Shown in pieces: positions 57,750 through 64,000 of a stretch of DNA of 64,000 nt (positions within the stretch are counted from its first letter, which is position 1; every line of letters starts with the position of its first letter). The notes below the pieces were generated by a model, which made no database searches, had not been told where the DNA came from, and saw nothing but the letters and a program-made list of their open reading frames with translations. The position numbers and the translations under genes are program-made. The stretch comes from Saxidomus purpurata (lineage: Eukaryota > Mollusca > Bivalvia > Venerida > Veneridae): the NCBI GenBank assembly GCA_022818135.1, contig JAFMSR010000018.1:3744331-3808330 (forward strand), in the 5' to 3' direction.

Positions 57750-59612
57750 AACAAGAGGGCCATGATGGCCCTGTATCGCTCACCTATCTACCACTGGCAA
57801 AAATAAAAGGTAATTAATAGCAGAAATTAATACCCCCCAGGCAGGGTTAATTTTGACCCTGAGGTCATGATTTGAACAATCTTGGTAGAGAGTCAATTAT
57901 TGCCACATGCTGAATATCTAAGCTCTAGGCCTCATTATTTTGCTGTCTGATCATGATCTGCACTGTTGCCTATTCATTTTTTTGCTGTCTGATCATGATC
58001 TGCACTGTAAGCTATTCATTGTATGTTGGCTGGTCATGATCTGCACTGTCAGCTTTTTATTTTTTGCTGTCTGATCATGATCTGCACTGTTTGCTATGCA
58101 TTATTTAGCTGTCTGATCATGATCTGCACTTTCATTATTTAGCTGTCTGATCATGATCTGCACTTTCATTATTTAGCTGTCTGATCATGATCAGCACTTT
58201 CATTATTTTGCTGTCTGATCATGATCTGCATTGTAAGCTATTCATTATTTTTCTGTCTGATCATGATCTGCACTGTAAGCTATTCATTATTTTGCTGTCT
58301 GATCATGATCTGCACTGTAAGCTATTCATTATTTTGCTGTCTGATCATGATCTGCACTGTAAGCTATTCATTATTTTGCTGTCTGATCATGATCTGCACT
58401 GTGAGTTATTCAATTTTTTAACAATTTATGGTACTTTCCAAAGTGATAGATGGAAGAGAACATAGACAAGAGACAAGAGCTTATTCTTTTATGAAAGAAA
58501 AACATGCATAGGCATATTTGTCATTGATAAATCTGATATCTTCTTATATGTTTTGTATATATCAAATATTGATTTAATTTTATATATGAACTTTCTTGTG
58601 ATGTGAATGTAAAAATTACAACTATATTTTTTGTACCAAAATCTTTAACATGGAAGTTCAACTAGGGGTCAAGAACATGAATTGCATCATCGCTATTTAA
58701 AACTTTATAGAAGTGCCAATTTTAGGCCAGAGTTTTTATATTGCTTGGTTTATGGGAAGTTTTCTAAAATATTGAGTATGAAGGACTTTTCCTACTGTAT
58801 TGAACAGAGCACCTGTCAATAATCGTCATTTTCGAACAAAATAAACACTTTAAAATAATTACTTTCAATTATATATCCCTACTATTCTGACACTTCATTA
58901 ACTAGTCTGTGGAGTCGGAACAGCGGAAATAATAAAAATAAAATGTCAGTTAATAATGTCATTGTTATTCTACCTTTTCAAAAAATAGGACAGGCAGTCG
59001 CATTAACCAAGAGATATAAAAACTCTGGCCTTACCATAGAGAACCAAGATGTGTACTGATTACAAGACAAATGTCATTTATCTTATGGTGTTAAAATACT
59101 GCAATAAAATTAGCAAATGAGGTGTTCAATAAACAACACATTATTAAAACTAGAAATCATCAAAACAACCTTTCTGACAAATTTCAAGGATATCTGGGCT
59201 GAAAATGTAAGATTTAGAGTGTTAACAAGGTTTTTCCATATTTGGGCTCTGTGACCTAGTTTTTGACCCCAGGTGACCCATATTAAAACTTAAGCTAGAA
59301 ATCAACCAAACAACCTTTCTGACAAATTGCCAGGATATTTGGACTGAAACAGTAGCCTCTAGAGCCTTAACAAGATTTTTCTATTTTTGGGTCATGTGAC
59401 CTAGTTTTTCATCCGAGATGACCCATATTCGAACTCGTCCGAGTAATTACTGGGACAAACAGCCTGACCAAGTTTCGTGACAATTGAGGAAAAATGTGAC
59501 CACTAGAGTGTTAACGAACTAAATGTGGACGGACGACAGACGACGGACGACGGACGACGGACATTCATCGATCCTAATAGCTCACCCTGAGCCAGCTCAG
59601 GTGAGCTAAAAA
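57750..59612. mobile_element. Non-autonomous element, AGAGGGCCATGATGGCCCT start, AGCTCAGGTGAGCTAA end
   Basis: The 5' end has the small palindrome GGGCCATGATGGCCC followed by CTCACCTATC; the 3' end reads CAGCTCAGGTGAGCTAAAAA. The interior holds the minisatellite at 57940-58410 and two diverged tandem copies (59150-59290, 59295-59430) around CAACCTTTCTGACAAATT, closed by a GACGGACGAC repeat at 59530-59560. This design is widespread in bivalve genomes (general knowledge). Confidence 0.72.
57940..58410. repeat. Minisatellite with TGATCATGATCTGCACTG core
   Basis: About eleven units of about 40-58 bp sharing GCTGTCTGATCATGATCTGC. The TGATCA core is itself palindromic. The repeats read open as short Leu/Ser/Asp/His peptides, which I treat as spurious. 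Confidence 0.92.
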
Positions 59613-60330
59613 CACAGTTAAAACTTGCTGTAATTTTGTTACGTGAAAATTAAGACATACCAGGAACGACCTATAGAGGACATACTGTATAAATATTATT
59701 CCATAACATTTAGGTTTCGATACTAGATGTGGTGTCGTGTCAGGTTTTGCATGTTCAACCAGAATTGGTTTCCTTGAGTTCTTTTGGGGCCATGCCTCAA
59801 CATCAACCATCACCTATTTCCAAAATATTTACATGCCAGTTTTGTTTGTGGGCCCGCTGTGATACTTTGTATCACAGTTTTTCTTGTTATATCTGAATTG
59901 GTAAAAGGCAATGACGAAATACGCATTTAATAAATCGAACTGGTGTTAGAAATTGATCTCACTCTTGTAAGCAGTTTGTGCCGTCACAATTGTTATCGCT
60001 TGTTTTTGCTTTGTCTTGTTTTGCTTATAATCTTGAACTAAAAATTCCATTTTGGATATAAAACTATTATTCTGATTTTTCCTAAGCGCAACATCAGAAT
60101 GCATCTGTATATTTATAACATTACTGTTTTATAAATATACAGTCAACGCGACTTTGCTCATCTAATGCAATATTAACGTATATATAGCATTCTATCTTGT
60201 ACAAACGAAGAGACATTTTCAAGCAGTTTTCATCACAGTGCATCATTGGATTTTTGTGAAATGGAACTCCTTAAATAAATAGACACAGCAGTATGCAGTT
60301 TCTTTAGTTTCTCATTTCCTCTATTTCCAG
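59613..60330. other. Intron upstream of the channel body exon
   Basis: No features beyond the strong acceptor CCTCTATTTCCAG at its end. A palindromic ATTTATAAAA..TATAAATAT stretch lies around 60110-60140. Confidence 0.5.
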
Positions 60331-60717
60331 GGACAATGGCTGTCTTCTCCACCCAGTTGTACGAACTATGTGATGAATATTACAGCTATCCAACAAAGAC
60401 AACAATGAAGATAAAATTTGCTCCACTTCCCTTTCCTGCGGTGACTGTCTGCAACATGAATCCTATAAAACATTCATCTATATTTCATTTTTATCAATTG
60501 TATACTACGAACAAAGGCGCTGTCCTAGCCGAACTTAAAGAATGGTTGCCCCCCGATTTCTTCAGCGATGAAGTAATGGAGAATCACAACAATTCAAGGG
60601 ACAACTTTAACGCTTGGAAGAACAGATTTCTTACCGGGATTCAAAATATTTCTAAAGAAAAGCGTTTTAAACATGGCCACCAGGCAAAAGATTTCATTTT
60701 GAGCGCATCATTCGCAG
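60331..60717 (+). CDS. DEG/ENaC channel, exon with end of TM1 and start of the extracellular domain
   Basis: 387 bp, acceptor CTATTTCCAG, donor GTATGC, phase 1 at both ends. It completes TM1 (TMAVFSTQLYELC) and gives the post-TM1 signature KIKFAPLPFPAVTVCNMNP, where FPAVTVCN is the hallmark of DEG/ENaC channels. The rest is the variable finger/thumb part of the ectodomain with sequons NNS and NIS, ending FILSASFAG. Both upstream 5' exons (34730 and 48722) end with the single G needed here. The internal ATG at 60336 lies in TM1 and is not the start. Confidence 0.85.
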
Positions 60718-62072
60718 GTATGCTTAAAACCTAGTTCCTCGTACATGGAACCTAGGCATAAAATTGTCATACTGGTCATAATTGGTCTAACTTAGACGAG
60801 ACATAAGAATATTTTTTCATACGATAATCATCGTTTTTCACCTACTCTCAGCATTAGCAATAACCAGCTATTAGTTGTGTAATTCTTGTTTTCTATGCAG
60901 AAAAAATTACAGCTGACGTTCTTAAATAAGAGGTGTCCCTCGTAAGTGACGGAGTAGTGAGTCTGGAATATGCACTATTTTGCACTGCTTAAGATTCAAA
61001 GTTCGGTTTAAACTCATTGCACATAGTGGCAAAGTAATCTGACAAATAATTCACAAAAAATAAAGGGAGATAATTCATAAATAAAGCAACATACTCAGTA
61101 CTTTTAGAGTTAAGCTCCGGACAAGTAATGTAACAAAGGAATATAAATAAAACATAGACCAGGTAGAGTTATGAAACTTCCTCACATTAAGCTCTATCAC
61201 GATATGAAATTTCAAGTAATTGTCTTTGTTACTTTTGCAGTTATGCTCCGGGCAAGAAAATTCAATAAAGGGAGATAATTAAAATTAAGGCAATATATGA
61301 AAATGTAACAAAGGGGTAGGGAGTATTTAAGAAAAAGGGTTATGGTTTTGAGCACTTCGCTTTCCTTTAATGTATTATATCACTACATGCGATAAAAAAT
61401 CCTTCATTACTTTTAAGAGTTATGTTCCAGACAAGAAAATATAGCAAAAACGTTTCAATTGCTCCCACTACAATCTGTAGAGCAATAGACCAGCAACTAG
61501 TGATGGCTACATCAGCCCGAAGTTTAAATAATTAAAAAATTCAACCAATTGTTAAAAATAGAAAGGATCAAAGTGTTAATGATTCAAATATCAGACCGAA
61601 ATTTTAGTAAATAAAAATCACTACCAATTGTTAAACATATAAAGCGTCAAAGTCTTAATTTACAGCAAGCGTTTACGGTTCCGTTTACCTTCAATTCCTG
61701 TTAGGTTTGAATTCACAAAGTTGAATCTTTTATCACAGATTTTAAACAATAAACGGCCGTGAAACAACATTGACAAATCAAACGAAAACTTGTATCATAA
61801 TTATTATTTAAAAAGAACCGTTTAAGATTTAGATGCATCTTAACAAGCATTATCTTAATTCCGTTTGTTAGCTGACTAATTATTAAGGTGTATGCGTTAC
61901 TTAAAGCATTGTAGGTGCATATATAAGCTGAATTATAAAAAATTATACATTCATATTTCAAACTTCAATTTTATTATTTATTCAATTTGTTTGCTGATTG
62001 ATCAAATGCATTTTTAACTAAAACACTTTCATTATTTATTTCATCTGTTAGTCACGATGTATTTCTTTTCAG
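60718..62072. other. Intron with a decayed tandem element
   Basis: 61080-61440 contains diverged units (AAGCTCCGGACAAGTAATGT, AAAGGGAGATAATT) of the family at 39490-40680. No exon is supported. Confidence 0.55.
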
Positions 62073-63049
62073 GAAATCACATATCACCGAGGCTATTTTC
62101 AACCACTTTCTCCCATTTGTACGGCAACTGCTTTACCCTAGATAAGGATGATATTATAGCAAGAGGAAGCGGGCATGATTACAGTCTTTATGTTGTATTC
62201 AATGTAGAAAAGGAACACTACTGGAAAGAGTTTTCGTCCTCCTATGGCGTACGCCTAGTCTTGCATGAAAAAGGAACATACCCGCTCCCTTCTCTCGAAG
62301 GAATAACTCTTAGTACAAACTATGAAACACATATTGGAATTAGGATGACACGAATAACTCGTCTGGGAGGAAAATATGGCAATTGTGACCATGGAAATGA
62401 CTTTGAAAAGAACTATAAGACTAAATACACAGTTCAACTGTGTTACGCTATCTGTGAAACAGAACACCTGATATCGGAGTGTGGCTGTCGGCCAGTATCT
62501 ACTCCAGACTTCATGAATATCACAGAGCGACTGTGTGATTACGATGATGACAAGGTTTGTTTAAATTACGTCAAAGACAAAATACTCGAAGGTGAGATTA
62601 AATGTGAATGTCATAGCCGTTGTAAGGAGAACGTGTTTACTACCTCTCTATCGGGGAGACAGTGGCCACATAAAGAATACTTATCAAAAGTACTAGTCAA
62701 AGAGAGTTGTAAAAGAAACATCACATTGTCATCAAATATTTGTGCATTAATGGAAGAAGATCCGTTGAAAACTCTCACGCAAGAACAATATGAAAGTGTT
62801 GTTAATAACTTTCTTGCTGTATATATTTACTTTGAAGACTTGAATTTTGAAGAAATTTCGGAAGATCCACAATACACCCCGGTGAGGTTTCTGTCTGATA
62901 TTGGCGGGGCTATGGGACTCTATATTGGCGCCTCTTTACTGACATGTGTTGAAATATTGCACTTATTTCTAGAGATAGTACTATTTTATAGAAGGCAGTG
63001 GTCGAGTTCTGTACCTAAAAGAAAGCCGGAAGAGTCAAAGAAAGCTTAA
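62073..63049 (+). CDS. DEG/ENaC channel, last exon: cysteine-rich ectodomain, TM2 and tail
   Basis: 977 bp from acceptor TTTCTTTTCAG to TAA, 325 complete codons after the split Gly. The ectodomain starts with HLYGNCFTLD, then GVRLVLHEKGTYPLP (the palm region seen in ASICs), a Cys-rich block (NCDHG, LCYAICETEHLISECGCRP, KCECHSRCKENVF) and the wrist YLSKVLVKESC. TM2 reads FLSDIGGAMGLYIGASLLTC with the Gly-Ala-Ser selectivity filter, followed by a short basic tail (YRRQWSS, KRKPEESKKA). Two NIT sequons. The family forms trimeric, amiloride-type sodium channels gated by protons, peptides or force; which stimulus applies here is not readable. It is closer to ASIC/peptide-gated types than to epithelial ENaC by tail length, but this is a weak inference. 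Confidence 0.9.
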
Positions 63050-64000
63050 CAGTGTGACTTATGCTAACATAATTCACACTGAGCAACTACAAACTATACA
63101 GTTCTGTAACATTTCAAGCGTGACTAACATGTTCTCGGCGTTTTCCTTTGTATTCTATTACAGTTGTTGGTTTAAATATATTCCATTTGTTATTTCTGTT
63201 CAGCAGTAAAAATACCTGTCTACTGTGGTTGGCCATCGCCTCCAAAAATAATTAATTAAGCCGCGGTAAAAATATTTTAGCTCCGGCATAAATATGATTT
63301 TAGCCGCGGCATAAATATTTAAGCTCCGGCATAAATATGATTTAAGATGGTTTGCTTGGAAAAAAACTACTCGATAGATTTTCTTTAAACTCGCTATATT
63401 TCAACCTTATTCAATTCCAAGTAAAAGACTGCAAAGGAAAAGATAGGTCACCGTCCTTGATTTCGCGCTATAGGCATTTATAAATGTAGTATGTTTTCTT
63501 AATTTTTAAGGTTTCAAAAAAATCCAAAAATCGACAGTCATGCCAGTTTCTCTTTTTTTTTCTCCTCGAAACAATATATTTCATAATGATTATCAGTTGT
63601 ATAACTGGTTGAAATGTATCTTGGATATAAAGACATTGCCGACCGATTCTTCCTCGCCATAAAGAAAAATAAAGCATATAAAATTACCCCACCCACTTCT
63701 AACTCAACTCGAAATTTAGACAATTTTAAATTGTTTGCCATACAAAAATTAACCGATAAATATTTTTTATTTTTTGTTTACTTAACCTTTAGACCTAGCA
63801 TGACATAAAAATGAAAAAAAAAAAATGACATGTACCCGTGCTTGTTTTTTTTGCACGCGCGTTCGAAAATGCAGTGATTGTGTGCTTAAAGTGAAGAAAT
63901 ACGTTAGTTGACATCTATATAGTATCATGCGGATTTTTTTATTTTGCATCAACTAAATATAAAATTCTCTTACCATTTTCAACATTGGTTAGTAATGGTT
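63050..64000. other. 3' flank of the channel gene
   Basis: Contains a short tandem repeat at 63255-63350 (units like AGCTCCGGCATAAATATGAT alternating with AGCCGCGGCATAAATAT). The first clear AATAAA on the plus strand is at 63668-63673, a possible but distant poly(A) signal. No other gene is supported. Confidence 0.5.
63255..63350. repeat. Short tandem repeat, CCGGCATAAATAT units
   Basis: Four units of about 25 bp alternating between CTCCGGCATAAATATG and CCGCGGCATAAATAT forms. Confidence 0.85.

Noticed and set aside
58187..58465. Repeat peptides with a Leu-Ser-Asp-His-Asp-Leu-His pattern in two frames
   Set aside because: Produced by the TGATCATGATCTGCACTG minisatellite; frames are not kept between units of unequal length.

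Overview
This is a eukaryotic nuclear DNA window, AT-rich and with sparse genes whose exons end in GT-AG splice sites. It contains tRNA-derived SINEs, many MITE-like elements and very large tandem arrays. Gene content (nucleoplasmin-like, a solo class A GPCR, a DEG/ENaC channel) and the style of the repeats (GGTCAAGGTCACA elements, elements ending AGCTCAGGTGAGCTAA, a SINE with a TCTTTGGGCAAAGACAC core) point to a lophotrochozoan, most likely a bivalve mollusc. The species cannot be named from sequence alone. Exactly 500 Ns at 2173-2672 mark a scaffold gap.

Layout. (1) 1-2100: four minus-strand exons of a nucleoplasmin-family histone chaperone (end of the core, acidic tracts, basic NLS-like stretch); the core exons are not seen. 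(2) 2673-6600: (AAT)n, a GCCAGTTGCC-rich array and one pogo/Tigger-like terminus. (3) 6676-8094: an intronless GPCR with a TATA box and a poly(A) signal. (4) 8.1-14.3 kb: non-coding DNA with old elements and two SINEs. (5) 14.3-63.05 kb: apparently one large DEG/ENaC channel locus. It has candidate micro first exons encoding Met-Ala plus a split codon at 14.36, 32.86 and (donor lost) 33.04 kb; a second exon at 34.73 kb; an alternative first exon at 48.72 kb; and the channel body in two exons at 60.33 and 62.07 kb. All junctions are phase 1.

The introns hold the most unusual DNA. At 15.1-31.8 kb there is a giant imperfect palindrome whose arms carry the same series of different tandem arrays (A, B, C, SINE-like unit, D) in mirror order, with a short hairpin at or beyond each end. 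At 40.73-48.32 kb there is a satellite of 217 units of 35 bp with a net single-base deletion over 7.6 kb and signs of a 29-monomer higher-order repeat. At about 52.28-57.24 kb there is a decayed DNA transposon encoding an OTU cysteine-protease-like domain joined to a DDE/RNase H-like transposase, with at least nine copies of a GATGAGCCCTTTTGGC motif near its ends.

How the genes work together: they have unrelated cellular roles (nuclear chaperone, surface receptor, ion channel). The functional story is in the channel locus, where two phase-matched 5' exons could give two N-termini, as in vertebrate ASIC1a/1b, while the introns between them have been expanded by satellites and transposons.
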